Assembly: GCA_036274675.1 (NCBI GenBank)
Contig: DASUFE010000059.1
Location: 1-64,000 of the forward strand
Direction of reading: 5' to 3'
From: DASUFE01 sp036274675
GTDB lineage: Bacteria > Pseudomonadota > Gammaproteobacteria > HTCC5015
Length of the DNA stretch: 64,000 nucleotides
Position numbers and translations under genes: made by a program. The stretch's first letter is position 1, and every line of letters begins with the position of its first letter. Positions 27,305-37,811 of this stretch are shown here, one piece after another. The notes under the pieces are model-generated. The model worked only from the letters and a program-made list of their open reading frames with translations. It was not told the DNA's origin and made no database searches.

Positions 27305-29071
27305 TTAACGTTTTTTCTTGGGCAGCAGGTCGGTGATGGTGCCTTCGGCCATTTCGGCAGCCAGTCCCACCGTTTCCGACAGGGTCGGGTGCGAGTGAAT
27401 GGTCAGGCTGATATCCTCCATGTCCGCGCCCATCTCCAGCGCCAGCACCGCTTCGGCGATCAGTTCGCCCGCGTTGGGGCCGACAATACCCGCGCCGAGG
27501 ATGCGTTTGGTTTTCTTGTCGTACAACAGTTTGGTCTGGCCCTCGTTGCGGCCGATGCTGGAGGCGCGGCCGCTGGCGATCCAGGGAATGACCGCTTTGT
27601 CGTAATCGATGCCGTCCTTCTGCGCCTGGGTTTCGGTCAGGCCCATCCAGGCCACCTCCGGATCCGTATAGGCGACCGCCGGAATGGTACGCGCATCGAA
27701 GAAGGCTTTGTGGCCGGCAATGACTTCCGCCGCCACCTTGGCTTCGTGCACCGCCTTGTGCGCCAGCATCGGCTGACCGACGATATCGCCGATGGCGAAG
27801 ATGTGCGGCACATTGGTGCGCAGTTGCTTGTCCACCGGGATAAAGCCGCGCTCGTTCACCTGCACACCGGCCTTGTCGGCGCCGATCTTGTTGCCGTTCG
27901 GCACGCGGCCGACAGCTACCAGCACGCGGTCGAAGGTGTCGGAGGCGGGTGCGTCCTTGCCCTCGAAGGAAACCTTGATCCCTTGTTTGAGCGCTTCCAT
28001 CTTGGTCACCTTGGTGCCGACGTAGATTTTTTCGTAGCGCTTGGAAATGATTTTTTCGAGTGGTTTCACCAGATCGCGGTCGCAGCCGGGGATCAGCCCG
28101 TCCATCAACTCGACAATGGTGATTTTCGTGCCGACAGCGTCGTACACCATCGCCATCTCGAGGCCGATAATACCGCCGCCGACGATGAGCATGCGCTTGG
28201 GCGCCTCTTCCAGCAGCAGGGCGTCAGTGGAATCCATTACCCGCGGATCGTCATGCGGAAAGTCCGGTATCTTGGTCGGCTGCGAGCCGGCGGCGATGAT
28301 GGCGTTTTCGAACTGCACGATCTTCTTGCCGTCAGGTCCCTCGACTTCGATGTGATAGGGCGAGATAAATTTGCCCACGCCGTGCACGACCTGCACCTTA
28401 CGTTGCTTGGTCATGCCGACCAGGCCGCTGGTGTGTTTTTTCACCACGCTTTCTTTCCAGCCGAGCAGTTTCTTGAGATCAATCTGCGGCTTGCCGAAAG
28501 TCACGCCGTGTTCGGCCATGGCTTCGGCTTCCTTGATGATCAGCGCCGAATGCAGCAGGGCTTTCGAAGGTATACAGCCGACGTTAAGGCACACGCCCCC
28601 CAGGTCGGCGAAGCGTTCAATCAGCACCACCTGCTTTTCCAGGTCGGCCGCGCGGAAGGCGGCGCTGTAACCGCCGGGGCCGGAACCCAGCACGACGACC
28701 TGGGTAACGATGTCGGCCTTGATGCCGGCGGCGGAGGCCGGCATTGGAGCGGGTTTCGCGGTTTGAGGCGCGGCTTGAGCGGAGGCCTTGGGCGCTTGTG
28801 CAGACGCCGGTTTTGCCGCGGGCCGGGCGCCGTCGCTTTCCAGGACCAGTATCGGCGAACCTTTGGATACCTTGTCACCGACCTTGACCAGCAACTGCTT
28901 GACCTTGCCGGCTTCCGGCGAAGGGATCTCGATCGAGGCCTTGTCGGACTCGAGCGTGATCAGGGATTGTTCCTTGCTCACGGTGTCGCCCGCTTTGACC
29001 AGGACTTCGATGATTCCAACGTTCTTGAAGTCGCCGATATCCGGCACTTCGACTTTGATTTCATTGCTCAT
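27305..29071 (-). CDS. lpdA: Dihydrolipoyl dehydrogenase (E3) with N-terminal lipoyl domain
   Basis: The product is 588 aa. A lipoyl domain (1-80, lipoyl-Lys44 in [11 protein letters not shown]) and an Ala/Pro-rich linker (about 80-118) precede the E3 flavoprotein. E3 has the FAD motif [13 protein letters not shown], the redox pair Cys161/Cys166 in [13 protein letters not shown], the NAD motif [12 protein letters not shown] and the His-Glu pair in [10 protein letters not shown]. It reoxidises the lipoyl groups of E2 in pyruvate dehydrogenase. Lipoyl-E3 fusions are common in beta- and some gammaproteobacteria. It follows aceF across a 112-base gap that holds an inverted repeat. Confidence 0.97.
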   Translation of the reverse strand: MSNEIKVEVPDIGDFKNVGIIEVLVKAGDTVSKEQSLITLESDKASIEIPSPEAGKVKQLLVKVGDKVSKGSPILVLESDGARPAAKPASAQAPKASAQAAPQTAKPAPMPASAAGIKADIVTQVVVLGSGPGGYSAAFRAADLEKQVVLIERFADLGGVCLNVGCIPSKALLHSALIIKEAEAMAEHGVTFGKPQIDLKKLLGWKESVVKKHTSGLVGMTKQRKVQVVHGVGKFISPYHIEVEGPDGKKIVQFENAIIAAGSQPTKIPDFPHDDPRVMDSTDALLLEEAPKRMLIVGGGIIGLEMAMVYDAVGTKITIVELMDGLIPGCDRDLVKPLEKIISKRYEKIYVGTKVTKMEALKQGIKVSFEGKDAPASDTFDRVLVAVGRVPNGNKIGADKAGVQVNERGFIPVDKQLRTNVPHIFAIGDIVGQPMLAHKAVHEAKVAAEVIAGHKAFFDARTIPAVAYTDPEVAWMGLTETQAQKDGIDYDKAVIPWIASGRASSIGRNEGQTKLLYDKKTKRILGAGIVGPNAGELIAEAVLALEMGADMEDISLTIHSHPTLSETVGLAAEMAEGTITDLLPKKKR

Positions 29072-29094
29072 ATTTTTGCCTTTTTATTTTTGTA

Positions 29095-29172
29095 AACCAC
29101 AGCGCATAGAGGACACCGAGAATGAAGGAATGCTTTCAAAAAATCTCTGTGCACTCTGTGTACTCTGTGGTT
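29095..29172. repeat. Intergenic inverted repeat, copy 5 (AACCACAG type)
   Basis: Left arm 29095-29122 begins AACCACAGCGCATAGAGG and right arm 29144-29172 ends TACTCTGTGGTT. About 20 of 28 positions are complementary, with a spacer of about 21 bases. It lies between aceF and lpdA inside the pdh operon. A transcript through it could fold into a long hairpin that changes lpdA levels. Confidence 0.7.
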
Positions 29173-29183
29173 AATTCTTCAAT

Positions 29184-30764
29184 CTAAAGGGACAGGCGCT
29201 TTATGTCGGCCAGCAGCTGGCTCAGGAACGTTGTGAATTTCGCGGCCAGCACGCCGTCGATCACGCGGTGGTCGTAGGACAGCGACAGCGGCAGCATCAG
29301 TTTCGGCTGGAATTGCTTGCCGTCATATACGGGCTTTATCGATGAACGGGAGACGCCGAGGATCGCCACTTCCGGCTGATTGACGATCGGAGTGAAGGCT
29401 GTGCCGCCGACGCCGCCCAGGCTGGAAATGGTAAAGCAGCCGCCTTGCAGTTCGTTCGGCCGGATTTTCTTCTGCCGCGCGCGGGTGGCTACATCGGCGA
29501 TTTCCGCCGCGAGTTCGGCGATGCCTTTCTTGTCCGAGTCGCGGATCACCGGCACAGTAAGACCATCCGGCGTATCGACGGCGACGCCGATATGAAAATA
29601 TTTTTTCAGCACCAGGTTTTCGCCGGAGGGATCCAGTGAAGCATTAAAGCGCGGGAATTCCTTCAGCGCAGCCACCGCGGCCTTCACCAGGAAGGCAACC
29701 AGAGTGATCTTCACGCCCTTGTCCTGGTGTTCGGCGGACATTTTTTTGCGCAAAGACTCAAGTTCGGTAATGTCGGCCTCGTCGAACTGCGTAACGTGGG
29801 GGATATGGAACCAGCTGCTGTGCAGGTATTTGCCGGTCAGCTTGTTAATGTTGCTGAGCGGCTGCGTTTCCACCGGGCCGAAACTTGCGAAATCGACTTT
29901 GGGCGGCGGCGAAACGCCGGGCATGCCGCCGCCGACGCTTGCGGCGCCGCTCAGGATACGCTTGACGTAATTGAGAATATCCTCGCGCAGGATACGGCTC
30001 TTGGGTCCCGTGCCCTGGATACGGCCGAGGTCGGCGCCCAGTTCGCGCGCGAACTTGCGGATCGAGGGGCTGGCATGCGCCTTGCCAAAGCTGCCTTCAT
30101 TGATCGGCGGCAGCGTAGCCGGTGACGCGGCAGGAGCAGGGCGCGATGCGGCGGGAGCCGGGCGTTGCGGTTGCGGCGCGGGTTTGGCCGCCGCCGTCGG
30201 CGCCGGTTTGGATTCGGGCGCGCCTGCGCCGGACGTTTCCAGCATCAGAATCACGTCTCCTTCCGAGACCTTGTCGCCGACCTTGACCTTGAGTTCCTTG
30301 ATGACGCCGGCTTCAGGCGCGGGGATTTCGATCGAGGCCTTGTCGGATTCGAGCGTAATCAGCGATTGCTCTTTGCTGACCTTGTCGCCCGGTGTTACCA
30401 GCACTTCGATAATCCCGACATTTTTGAAATCCCCGATATCGGGAACTTTGACCGGTTTTACCGCGGGCGCGGCGGGGGAGCCCTGTGCAGCGGGCGCGGC
30501 TTTTTGGGTTTTCGCGACGGCTGCGGCCGCCTCAAGCATCAGGATCAGATCGCCTTCCGAGACCTTGTCGCCGACCTTGACCTTGAGTTCCTTGATGACG
30601 CCGGCTTCGGGCGCGGGGATTTCGATCGAAGCCTTGTCGGATTCGAGCGTGATCAGCGACTGTTCCTTGTCGACCTTGTCGCCCGGTTTCACCAGCACTT
30701 CGATAATCCCGACATTCTTGAAATCGCCGATGTCGGGTACTTTGACGGATATTACGTTCGCCAT
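29184..30764 (-). CDS. aceF: Dihydrolipoyllysine acetyltransferase (PDH E2), two lipoyl domains
   Basis: The product is 526 aa. There are two N-terminal lipoyl domains, with Lys44 and Lys142 in [11 protein letters not shown]. Next comes an Ala/Pro linker, the E1/E3-binding domain (SPSIRKFARELGADL, about 230-265) and the catalytic domain ending with the active-site SYDHRVIDG. It forms the core of pyruvate dehydrogenase and transfers acetyl to CoA. The two lipoyl units are almost identical in DNA as well as protein. It follows aceE by 94 bases. Confidence 0.97.
   Translation of the reverse strand: MANVISVKVPDIGDFKNVGIIEVLVKPGDKVDKEQSLITLESDKASIEIPAPEAGVIKELKVKVGDKVSEGDLILMLEAAAAVAKTQKAAPAAQGSPAAPAVKPVKVPDIGDFKNVGIIEVLVTPGDKVSKEQSLITLESDKASIEIPAPEAGVIKELKVKVGDKVSEGDVILMLETSGAGAPESKPAPTAAAKPAPQPQRPAPAASRPAPAASPATLPPINEGSFGKAHASPSIRKFARELGADLGRIQGTGPKSRILREDILNYVKRILSGAASVGGGMPGVSPPPKVDFASFGPVETQPLSNINKLTGKYLHSSWFHIPHVTQFDEADITELESLRKKMSAEHQDKGVKITLVAFLVKAAVAALKEFPRFNASLDPSGENLVLKKYFHIGVAVDTPDGLTVPVIRDSDKKGIAELAAEIADVATRARQKKIRPNELQGGCFTISSLGGVGGTAFTPIVNQPEVAILGVSRSSIKPVYDGKQFQPKLMLPLSLSYDHRVIDGVLAAKFTTFLSQLLADIKRLSL
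30241..30740. repeat. Direct DNA repeat encoding the two AceF lipoyl domains
   Basis: Two units of about 200 bases, starting near 30241 and 30535 (offset 294), are near-identical by eye. Most differences are single third-position changes. They encode lipoyl domains 2 and 1 of AceF. The pattern suggests recent duplication or continuing gene conversion. Confidence 0.75.
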
Positions 30765-30858
30765 TTGTTATAGAACCTATATCAAAATTATTATGCTTCG
30801 TTAAAAGCTCTTCCGCTTTTGCATCCAACCGGATCTACCCGGTGCTCCGCGCGCGGGG

Positions 30859-33531
30859 TCAGACGGTAACCGGGTTCGGTTTCTTGGGGTCGATACCGTA
30901 CTTCTTGATCGCCTCGCTGACCTTGGCGGCCTCGATTTCGCCGGCATCAGCGAGCGCCTTCAGCGTCGCGATCGCGACGTAGTAACGGTTTACCTCGAAG
31001 AAGTTGCGCAGCCGCTCGCGCGTATCGCTGCGACCGAAACCATCGGTGCCGAGAACCGTATAGGCACGGTCCATGTACGGCCGGATCTGATCCGCGTAGT
31101 TGCGCATATAGTCCGTGGCGGCGATGGCCGGCCCCTTGCGTCCCTTCAGGCACTGCGCGACGTAACTTATGCGCGGCCTGGCTTCGGGGTTCAGCAGGTT
31201 GTCGCGTTCGGCATCAATACCCTCGCGCCGCAACTGGTTGAAGCTGGTGACGCTCCAGATATCGCAGGAGACGTTGAAATCCTTCTCCAGCAGCTCCGCG
31301 CCCGCGATCACTTCCCGCAGGATGGTGCCGCTGCCCAGCAACTGGGCGTGCAGCTTCTTCTTGGTATTGCCTTCCTTCAGCAGGTACATGCCTTTGAGTA
31401 TGCCTTCCTCAACGCCCTGGGGCATCGCCGGCATCTCGTAATTCTCGTTCATGGCGGTGAGGTAATAGAAGATGTTTTCCTGTTTTTCATACATCCGCTT
31501 CAGGCCGTCATGGATGATCACGGCCATCTCGTAGGCGAAAGTCGGATCATACGAGACGCAGTTCGGGATCGTGGCGGCGGCCAGGAGACTGTGGCCGTCC
31601 TGGTGTTGCAGGCCTTCGCCGTTGAGCGTGGTGCGCCCGGCGGTGCCGCCGATCAGAAAGCCCTTGGCCTGGATATCGCCGGCCAGCCAGCACAGATCAC
31701 CCACGCGCTGGAAACCGAACATCGAGTAATAGATGTAGAAGGGCACCATGTTGATATTAAGGGTGCTGTAGGCGGTGCCGGCGGCGATGAAGGATGAAAT
31801 CGATCCGGCCTCGTTGATGCCTTCTTCGAGGATCTGGCCGTTGATCGATTCCTTGTAATACATTACCTCGTCCTTATCGACCGGCTCGTATTTCTGGCCG
31901 GCGGATGAGTAGATGCCGAGCTGGCGGAACATGCCCTCCATGCCGAAGGTGCGGGCCTCGTCGGGTACGATCGGCACGATGTGTCTGCCGAACTCCTTGT
32001 CGCGCAACAGCAGCGTAAGAATCTGCACGAAACTCATGGTGGTGGACATCTTGCGGTCCTTGGAACCGCCGAGCACGCTTTCCAGCGCGGACAGCGGCGG
32101 CACCTTGAGCGCGGGCGCGCTGTTGCGGCGTACCGGCAGGTAGCCGCCGAGCGCCTTGCGCCGCTCCTGCATGTATTTCATCTCGGGACTGCTTTCGGCA
32201 GGTCGGTAGTAGTTGGCCGCTTCCACATCCTTGTCGGAGATCGGAAGCTGGAAGCGGTCACGCACGTGGAACAGCGTATCCGTATCGAGTTTCTTTTTCT
32301 GGTGCGTCGGGTTCTTGGCTTCAGCCGCCGCGCCGAGGCCATAACCCTTGACGGTCTTGGCCAGGATCACCACCGGTTTGCCTTCAGTCTGTACCGCACG
32401 CGCGTAGGCGGCGTAAACCTTGTGCGGGTCGTGACCGCCACGGTTCAGGTGCCAGATCTCATCGTCCGACAGGTGGGATACCATCTGCAGTACGGCCGGG
32501 TCCTTGCCGAAGAAATTCTCACGCGTGTAGGCGCCGTCCTTCGCCTTGTAATTCTGGTACTCGCCGTCGACGGTGTCTTCCATCACCTTGCGCAGCCGGC
32601 CTTCATGGTCCTGCGCCAGCAGCGGGTCCCACAGGCCGCCCCAGATGACCTTGATCGTTTCCCAGCCGGCGCCGCGGAACACGCCCTCGAGCTCCTGGAT
32701 GATCTTGAAGTTGCCGCGCACGGGGCCGTCCAGACGCTGCAGGTTGCAGTTGACGACGAAGATCAGGTTGTCGAGTTTCTCCCGCGAAGCCAGCGAAAGG
32801 GCACCGAGGGTCTCCGGTTCGTCGACTTCACCGTCGCCGACGAAACACCAGACTTTCTGTTTGCTGGTATCCACAAGGCCGCGCGCATGCATATATTTCA
32901 GGAAGCGCGCCTTGTAGATGCTGCAGATGGGGCCGAGGCCCATGGAAACGGTCGGGAATTGCCAGTAGTCCGGCATCAACCAGGGGTGCGGGTAAGAGGT
33001 CAGACCCGTACCGGTCGTGTCCTGGCGGAAATGATCCAGCTGTTTCTCGCTGAGCCGCCCTTCAATATAGCTGCGCGCATAGATGCCGGGCGAAGCGTGG
33101 CCCTGGAAATAGACCAGGTCCCCCGGATGATCTTTCGAGGGCGCGTGCCAGAAATGGTTGAAGCCGACATCGTACAAAGTAGCCGCCGAGGCGAAGGTGG
33201 AGATATGGCCCCCAAGGTCGCCTTCACTGCGATTGGCACGCACGACCATCGCCATGGCGTTCCAGCGGATATAGGAGCGGATACGCCATTCCAGTTCCTG
33301 ATCGCCGGGCATCGACGTCTGTTCATGCACGGGAATGGTATTGATGTAGGCTGTGGTGGTACCGGCTGCACCGGCGGGCAGGCCTTTTTGTTGGGCCAGC
33401 AGCTGTCCGAGTATGAAGTGCGCGCGTTCCGAGCCTTCGAATTCGATGACCGAATCCAGCGCTTCCAGCCATTCACGCGTTTCCTGCGGGTCGATGTCCT
33501 GTTGATTATGATCTGTAACGGCGGTCGTCAT
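30859..33531 (-). CDS. aceE: Pyruvate dehydrogenase E1 component AceE (homodimeric type)
   Basis: The product is 890 aa, close to E. coli AceE (887). It has the homodimeric E1 hallmarks: [13 protein letters not shown] at the N-terminus, [18 protein letters not shown], the thiamine pyrophosphate motif with GDGE near residue 230, and [18 protein letters not shown]. It decarboxylates pyruvate and acetylates lipoyl-E2. ATG 33531 is preceded by AGAGGAA, which decides the start over a frame 23 residues longer. It is the first gene of aceE-aceF-lpdA and is divergent from argG. Confidence 0.97.
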   Translation of the reverse strand: MTTAVTDHNQQDIDPQETREWLEALDSVIEFEGSERAHFILGQLLAQQKGLPAGAAGTTTAYINTIPVHEQTSMPGDQELEWRIRSYIRWNAMAMVVRANRSEGDLGGHISTFASAATLYDVGFNHFWHAPSKDHPGDLVYFQGHASPGIYARSYIEGRLSEKQLDHFRQDTTGTGLTSYPHPWLMPDYWQFPTVSMGLGPICSIYKARFLKYMHARGLVDTSKQKVWCFVGDGEVDEPETLGALSLASREKLDNLIFVVNCNLQRLDGPVRGNFKIIQELEGVFRGAGWETIKVIWGGLWDPLLAQDHEGRLRKVMEDTVDGEYQNYKAKDGAYTRENFFGKDPAVLQMVSHLSDDEIWHLNRGGHDPHKVYAAYARAVQTEGKPVVILAKTVKGYGLGAAAEAKNPTHQKKKLDTDTLFHVRDRFQLPISDKDVEAANYYRPAESSPEMKYMQERRKALGGYLPVRRNSAPALKVPPLSALESVLGGSKDRKMSTTMSFVQILTLLLRDKEFGRHIVPIVPDEARTFGMEGMFRQLGIYSSAGQKYEPVDKDEVMYYKESINGQILEEGINEAGSISSFIAAGTAYSTLNINMVPFYIYYSMFGFQRVGDLCWLAGDIQAKGFLIGGTAGRTTLNGEGLQHQDGHSLLAAATIPNCVSYDPTFAYEMAVIIHDGLKRMYEKQENIFYYLTAMNENYEMPAMPQGVEEGILKGMYLLKEGNTKKKLHAQLLGSGTILREVIAGAELLEKDFNVSCDIWSVTSFNQLRREGIDAERDNLLNPEARPRISYVAQCLKGRKGPAIAATDYMRNYADQIRPYMDRAYTVLGTDGFGRSDTRERLRNFFEVNRYYVAIATLKALADAGEIEAAKVSEAIKKYGIDPKKPNPVTV

Positions 33532-33609
33532 GCATTCCTCTGGGTTTGTTTTTTTATAGCCACGCATGTTCGAGGTCCGGGCCCGGAGGCCCGCCTGCAA
33601 CGGGCGTGT

Positions 33610-33638
33610 ATTATAAAATCAAATAATTTGTATTAGAA
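33610..33638 (-). promoter_or_regulatory. Candidate aceE promoter
   Basis: On the minus strand a perfect TATAAT (33610-33615) follows a weak TTCTAA (33633-33638) with a 17-base spacer, about 80 bases before the aceE ATG in an AT-rich region. Confidence 0.45.
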
Positions 33639-33775
33639 CTCACAATCCAGAGGAAACTCACTGTTTTTGTTCATTTTCTTGGTTTCATTTGCAACTATCT
33701 GGACGTGCATGGAACGCGATTTTACAGGGTAGACGACGCCCGGGCGCCCTCGTACCGATGCGGATAATTTGGGTG

Positions 33776-33781
33776 TACAAT
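33776..33781 (+). promoter_or_regulatory. Candidate -10 element for argG
   Basis: TACAAT lies 32 bases upstream of the argG ATG. The upstream hexamer at 17 bases (TACCGA) is a poor -35, so only the -10 is proposed. Confidence 0.3.
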
Positions 33782-33813
33782 CCGCCGCCTTAACGTTAAC
33801 CAGGGGAATCACA

Positions 33814-35028
33814 ATGGCATCGGTCAAGAAAGTTGTGCTCGCGTATTCCGGCGGCCTGGATACCTCAGTCATCCTGAAGTGGCTGCAGGAAACCTATCAT
33901 TGCGAAGTCGTCACCTTCACCGCCGATATCGGGCAGGGCGAGGAACTGGAACCGGCGCGCGCCAAGGCCAAGGCGCTTGGTATCAAGGAGATCTATATCG
34001 ACGACCTGCGCGAGGAATTCGTGCGGGATTTCGTGTTCCCGATGTTCCGGGCGAATGCCATCTACGAGGGGGAATACCTGCTCGGCACCTCGATCGCGCG
34101 GCCCCTGATTGCCAAGCGGCTGGTGGAAATCGCCAATGAGACGGGCGCGGACGCCATTTCGCATGGTGCGACCGGCAAGGGCAACGATCAGGTACGTTTT
34201 GAACTGGGAGCCTATGCGTTAAAGCCCGGAGTCAAGGTGATCGCTCCCTGGCGGGAGTGGGATCTGACTTCGCGCGAGAAACTGCTTACCTATGCCGAAA
34301 AGCACAATATTCCTGTGGAAATGAAGCGCGGCAAGAAATCGCCGTACTCCATGGACGCCAACCTGCTGCACATCTCTTATGAAGGGGCCGTGCTGGAGGA
34401 TCCCTGGAGCGAGTGCGAGGAAGAGATGTGGCGCTGGTCCGTGTCGCCCGAGAAGGCGCCGGATAAGGCCCAGTACATCGAGATCGATTTCGTAAAAGGT
34501 GACCCGACTGCAATCGATGGCAAGAAATTGTCTCCTGCCGCGTTATTGGCGAAACTGAACGAGATTGGCGGCGCGCACGGCATCGGCCGGCTCGATCTGG
34601 TGGAGAACCGCTACGTCGGCATGAAGTCGCGCGGCTGTTATGAGACACCCGGCGGCACGATCCTGCTGAAGGCGCACCGAGCCATCGAATCGCTTACGCT
34701 CGACCGCGAGGTTGCGCACCTCAAAGACGAGTTGATGCCGCGCTATGCTTCGCTGATCTACAACGGCTACTGGTGGAGCCCGGAGCGCCAGATGTTGCAG
34801 TCGATGATCGACGCCAGCCAGCAGAACGTCAACGGCACGGTGCGCCTCAAGCTTTATAAAGGCAACGTGATCGTCGCCGGCCGCAAGTCCGGCGACAGCC
34901 TGTTCGATACGCGCATCGCCACCTTCGAGGACGATGCGGGCGCCTATGACCAGAAGGACGCGGAAGGCTTTATCAAGCTGAACGCGTTACGCATGCGGAT
35001 CGCGGCGGCGAAGCGGCACAAGAAATAA
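33814..35028 (+). CDS. argG: Argininosuccinate synthase ArgG
   Basis: The product is 404 aa. The ATP-binding motif [11 protein letters not shown], the [15 protein letters not shown] signature and the [11 protein letters not shown] region are intact. It joins citrulline and aspartate in arginine synthesis. ATG 33814 follows CAGGGGAAT and starts the family N-terminus ([14 protein letters not shown]); a longer frame from 33769 is rejected. It is a single-gene unit with a clear terminator just downstream. Confidence 0.97.
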   Translation: MASVKKVVLAYSGGLDTSVILKWLQETYHCEVVTFTADIGQGEELEPARAKAKALGIKEIYIDDLREEFVRDFVFPMFRANAIYEGEYLLGTSIARPLIAKRLVEIANETGADAISHGATGKGNDQVRFELGAYALKPGVKVIAPWREWDLTSREKLLTYAEKHNIPVEMKRGKKSPYSMDANLLHISYEGAVLEDPWSECEEEMWRWSVSPEKAPDKAQYIEIDFVKGDPTAIDGKKLSPAALLAKLNEIGGAHGIGRLDLVENRYVGMKSRGCYETPGGTILLKAHRAIESLTLDREVAHLKDELMPRYASLIYNGYWWSPERQMLQSMIDASQQNVNGTVRLKLYKGNVIVAGRKSGDSLFDTRIATFEDDAGAYDQKDAEGFIKLNALRMRIAAAKRHKK

Positions 35029-35056
35029 AATACAAAATATCAATGGACTGGGATAA

Positions 35057-35084
35057 AAGGGCGATGCAAGCATCGCCCTTTTGT
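35057..35084 (+). terminator. Rho-independent terminator after argG
   Basis: An 11-base stem AAGGGCGATGC (35057-35067) with a 2-base AA gap pairs with GCATCGCCCTT (35070-35080), followed by TTGTTTT. The same GGGCGATG/CATCGCCC stem recurs after two genes downstream. Confidence 0.85.
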
Positions 35085-35265
35085 TTTATGCGTGTTTCGG
35101 GCGAGGGTGGCCCGGGAATCATCCCATTGAGTGATTCGGCTTGTATGGAACCGTATTACTATTCTTGAATTAAGAAGAGAACGATTCAGGCGCACCATTG
35201 CCCTTCGTTTTCGGTTTCGCCTTGAACCAGCCTGTCATTTCTATGAATCACATTTGGGAGAGATA

Positions 35266-35525
35266 ATGCCAAGGCCTGCGCTATTAATTTTTTTGATTCT
35301 GTCATCCTCCTCTATCCGGCCGACGATATACGGCTTGGGATTGGCGGCCATACCAGAGATATGGAAAGTGAATTTGCCGCATTCGAGATCCGGCTGAGCC
35401 GTAAAGTCCCACTCTTCGCGCAATATGAAAGGCATGACAGCCCTGGCCAGACCCGGTATTTTGCGGGAGCGACATTATATTTCAGCGGCGGCAATTCCCT
35501 GAAGGAAAATGATCGCTGGTATTGA
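35266..35525 (+). pseudogene. Truncated copy of the outer-membrane beta-barrel family
   Basis: Frame 35247-35525 ends with GATLYFSGGNSLKENDRWY, almost the same C-terminus as the two intact genes downstream. Before it the sequence reads DSVILLYPADDIRL, matching their YYPTDNVRL segment. A GGGAGA ribosome-binding site and ATG at 35266 look like the original start, but that ATG is in a different frame and about 150 central residues are missing. I infer an internal deletion plus frameshift. What remains is start region and C-terminal third. A degenerate hairpin with a T-run follows at about 35556-35587. Confidence 0.75.
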
Positions 35526-35555
35526 TGGTTTTGTGCGCCTGCAGGAAGAATCAAA

Positions 35556-35587
35556 GCGAAGGCGGGGTGTTACAACATTGCCCCTTT
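35556..35587 (+). terminator. Degenerate terminator after the truncated barrel copy
   Basis: GGCGGGGTGTT and AACATTGCCCC pair imperfectly around ACA and are followed by TTTTT. It lies in the same position as the better terminators of the two intact paralogues. Confidence 0.4.
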
Positions 35588-35701
35588 TTGCAGAATCCTT
35601 TTTCCATTTTTTGCGCTAGTATTGTCTGGTTGCCGGTGCATTTTTGTGCGGGGGCTACAATGTGGTAAACGATATCTTTAAATCACAAGGGAGTAAAAAT
35701 A

Positions 35702-36508
35702 ATGAAGTTGAAAGCCTTATTTTCGTTGATCCTGGTATTGCTGGCATGTAAAACCGCATTTGCCGGGAATGCTGTGAACCAATTGAACGTGGACCTTAGT
35801 CCGAGCCTTTACACGACGCAAGATGTGGAGGATGGAATCGATCTGACAGCGGAGATGACTTTTCCACTGGGCCCGATAGTGGGGGTGGGCGTTTTGGCCG
35901 ATATCGGTATGGCTTATGGCAAGGATGATTATCTGGACTCCGTGTATTCCGCGCTCGGCGCGCAGATTTTTTTCGGCAGTCACGATATCGGCAGAATCGG
36001 TTTCGGCTTTCTGTCCGATAGCAAGGTGTATTCCGAGGAGGATTCTTATTACGGCGATGATGATACTACCGTTTCATCGGATAGCACTCTTAAGTATGCA
36101 GAGGCTTATCTGGGCGATTTCACGCTCGGGATATCAGGCAGCAACGTTGAGCCCGAGGCCGAAAGTGGCGGTTATACGGCGGAACAGCCTGAGCACGAAA
36201 TCACCATGTATACATTGCAGTACTATCCCACCGACAATGTCCGCCTCGAACTCAGCCAATATACCGAGGAAATTGATGATGGGGCTACCTACTACTTCTA
36301 CCCCGGCTACGTCATTGTATTCGAAGATACTGAGATCAAAGCTAACACTCTGGGATTGGAGTTTGGGGTGACGTCCATGGTATCCATTTTTATGGAATAC
36401 GCTAATATTCAAAGCAATAACGATAAGGATGTAAAAAGTTATTCTGTCGGGGCCACCATATATTTCAGGGGCGGCGATACCTTGAAAGATAACGACCGCT
36501 GGTATTGA
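35702..36508 (+). CDS. Putative outer-membrane beta-barrel protein, paralogue A
   Basis: The product is 268 aa with a signal peptide (about 1-21, ending CKTAFA). The rest alternates polar and hydrophobic residues in beta-strand fashion, with acidic loops (about 110-125 rich in Asp/Glu/Ser). The last strand ends in the aromatic DRWY, as expected for barrels inserted by the BAM complex. A GGGAG ribosome-binding site precedes the ATG. It is clearly homologous to the gene at 36696 and the remnant at 35266, sharing HDIGRIGFG, YLGDFTL, LQYYPTD and GG-x-TLK-x-NDRWY. The family is not recognised and the function is unknown. Confidence 0.75.
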   Translation: MKLKALFSLILVLLACKTAFAGNAVNQLNVDLSPSLYTTQDVEDGIDLTAEMTFPLGPIVGVGVLADIGMAYGKDDYLDSVYSALGAQIFFGSHDIGRIGFGFLSDSKVYSEEDSYYGDDDTTVSSDSTLKYAEAYLGDFTLGISGSNVEPEAESGGYTAEQPEHEITMYTLQYYPTDNVRLELSQYTEEIDDGATYYFYPGYVIVFEDTEIKANTLGLEFGVTSMVSIFMEYANIQSNNDKDVKSYSVGATIYFRGGDTLKDNDRWY

Positions 36509-36540
36509 TGCTTTTGAAATAGGCAAAAGATTGAAACGAA

Positions 36541-36563
36541 GGGCGATGTCACATCGCCCTTTT
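36541..36563 (+). terminator. Terminator after barrel paralogue A
   Basis: GGGCGATG (36541-36548), loop TCA, CATCGCCC (36552-36559), then TTTT. The stem is identical to the core of the argG terminator. Confidence 0.85.
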
Positions 36564-36695
36564 GCATTTCTAAGCCGGCCAAGCGGGAAAGCACCGTTGT
36601 TATGGGCCTGGATTAGACTGCTGGCATTTTTTCCGCTTCGCATATACTCAAATCCGGGCATTCAAAATTTCTAGAATAATTCCTGGGAGATAAAA

Positions 36696-37541
36696 ATGAA
36701 TTTAAAAATCATGAATTCGCTTATCCTGATGTCCATATTGGCATGTCAGTCTGCGCTGGCAGAGAATCAAGCGGTGAGTCGATGGAATCTGGACCTCAGT
36801 CCAAGTCTTTTTGACGTAGACAATGAGGGCAATGGCCTTGATCTGTTAACGGAAATGACATTCCCCTTGGCGCCAATACTCGGAATGGGGGTTTTCATCG
36901 ATGGCAGTTTCACTTCCGGTAATGATGACAACTCCGATGCTATCGGCTCCGGACTTGGGGCGGAAATCTTCCTCGGGCGCCACGATATCGGCAGGATCGG
37001 TTTTGGTGTCGCATCCACCAGCACTGTCTATACCGACATTTATGATGATGAGTATTCGGTTGAGGACGATCCTACCATTTCGTCCGACCTGAAGACGGTA
37101 TCTGGAGAAGCTTATCTCGGCGATTTCACACTTTTTGCAGCAAATACAAAGGCGGAGACCGAGTTGGAGAGTGACGGTTTCACCAGAGATTATCCCGAAC
37201 AGGACAGGACGGTGTACGGATTACAGTACTATCCGACCGACCGTATGAGCCTGATGATAGGCAAATATAAGGAGGAAGAAACAGCTACTGCGGAGGTATT
37301 CGTGTTTGGTCAGTCGATATTGCTGGAATATGAGCGGGAGGCGGAGAGTACTTTTTTAGGGGCTGAATTTCAGACCGGTAGAATTGTTTCTATTTTTATG
37401 AAATATCAACAGACAGAATACGACGACGGGTTCGGAACGTTCTTTGCCGACAACAGCGAGAAAATAAAAAGCTTATTTGTGGGCGTCTCAATATATATCA
37501 GAGGTGGTGAGACCCTGAAAGAAAATGACCGCTGGTATTGA
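36696..37541 (+). CDS. Putative outer-membrane beta-barrel protein, paralogue B
   Basis: The product is 281 aa with a signal peptide (about 1-22, ending CQSALA) and the same layout as paralogue A. Shared blocks are NLDLSPSLF, EMTFPL, RHDIGRIGFG, YLGDFTL, LQYYPTDRMSL, and the end GGETLKENDRWY. It has a CCTGGGAGATAAAA ribosome-binding region. Divergence is concentrated in the acidic loops, such as the stretch around residues 110-130, which suggests surface exposure. The tandem copies probably arose by duplication. No enzyme motif is seen. Confidence 0.75.
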   Translation: MNLKIMNSLILMSILACQSALAENQAVSRWNLDLSPSLFDVDNEGNGLDLLTEMTFPLAPILGMGVFIDGSFTSGNDDNSDAIGSGLGAEIFLGRHDIGRIGFGVASTSTVYTDIYDDEYSVEDDPTISSDLKTVSGEAYLGDFTLFAANTKAETELESDGFTRDYPEQDRTVYGLQYYPTDRMSLMIGKYKEEETATAEVFVFGQSILLEYEREAESTFLGAEFQTGRIVSIFMKYQQTEYDDGFGTFFADNSEKIKSLFVGVSIYIRGGETLKENDRWY

Positions 37542-37573
37542 TGGTTTTGAATCGGGATAAACCGATTGTTGTG

Positions 37574-37602
37574 AAGGGCGATGGCAACATCGCCCTTTTT
37601 GT
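37574..37602 (+). terminator. Terminator after barrel paralogue B
   Basis: AAGGGCGATG (37574-37583), loop GCAA, CATCGCCCTT (37588-37597), then TTTGTTTTT. The stem is the same as in the terminators at 35057 and 36541. Confidence 0.88.
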
Positions 37603-37811
37603 TTTTACAGATCTCTTGCAGGGCGGTTTTGTGACGTAATTCCGTTACGGCGGCGCGACCTCGTCGTTTTGTGATGGAGTTCCGCTGACCGTCATACTAT
37701 TGGCTGATTCGGCATGGCTCTCTTTTTGACAGCATTCACGGCGCAAGGACAGGGTCATGCTTATGATTGGATCCCGTGTCTTACCTAAACCAACACAAAA
37801 AGGAATTTGTC

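Noticed and set aside
27389..29095. Long open frame (568 codons) on the plus strand, opposite lpdA
   Set aside because: It mirrors the lpdA codon pattern and has no family features; lpdA is certain.
31981..33636. Long open frame (551 codons) on the plus strand, opposite aceE
   Set aside because: aceE is full length with all family motifs. The antisense frame has biased composition rich in Gln, Arg, Gly and Val, which follows from the codon use of aceE.
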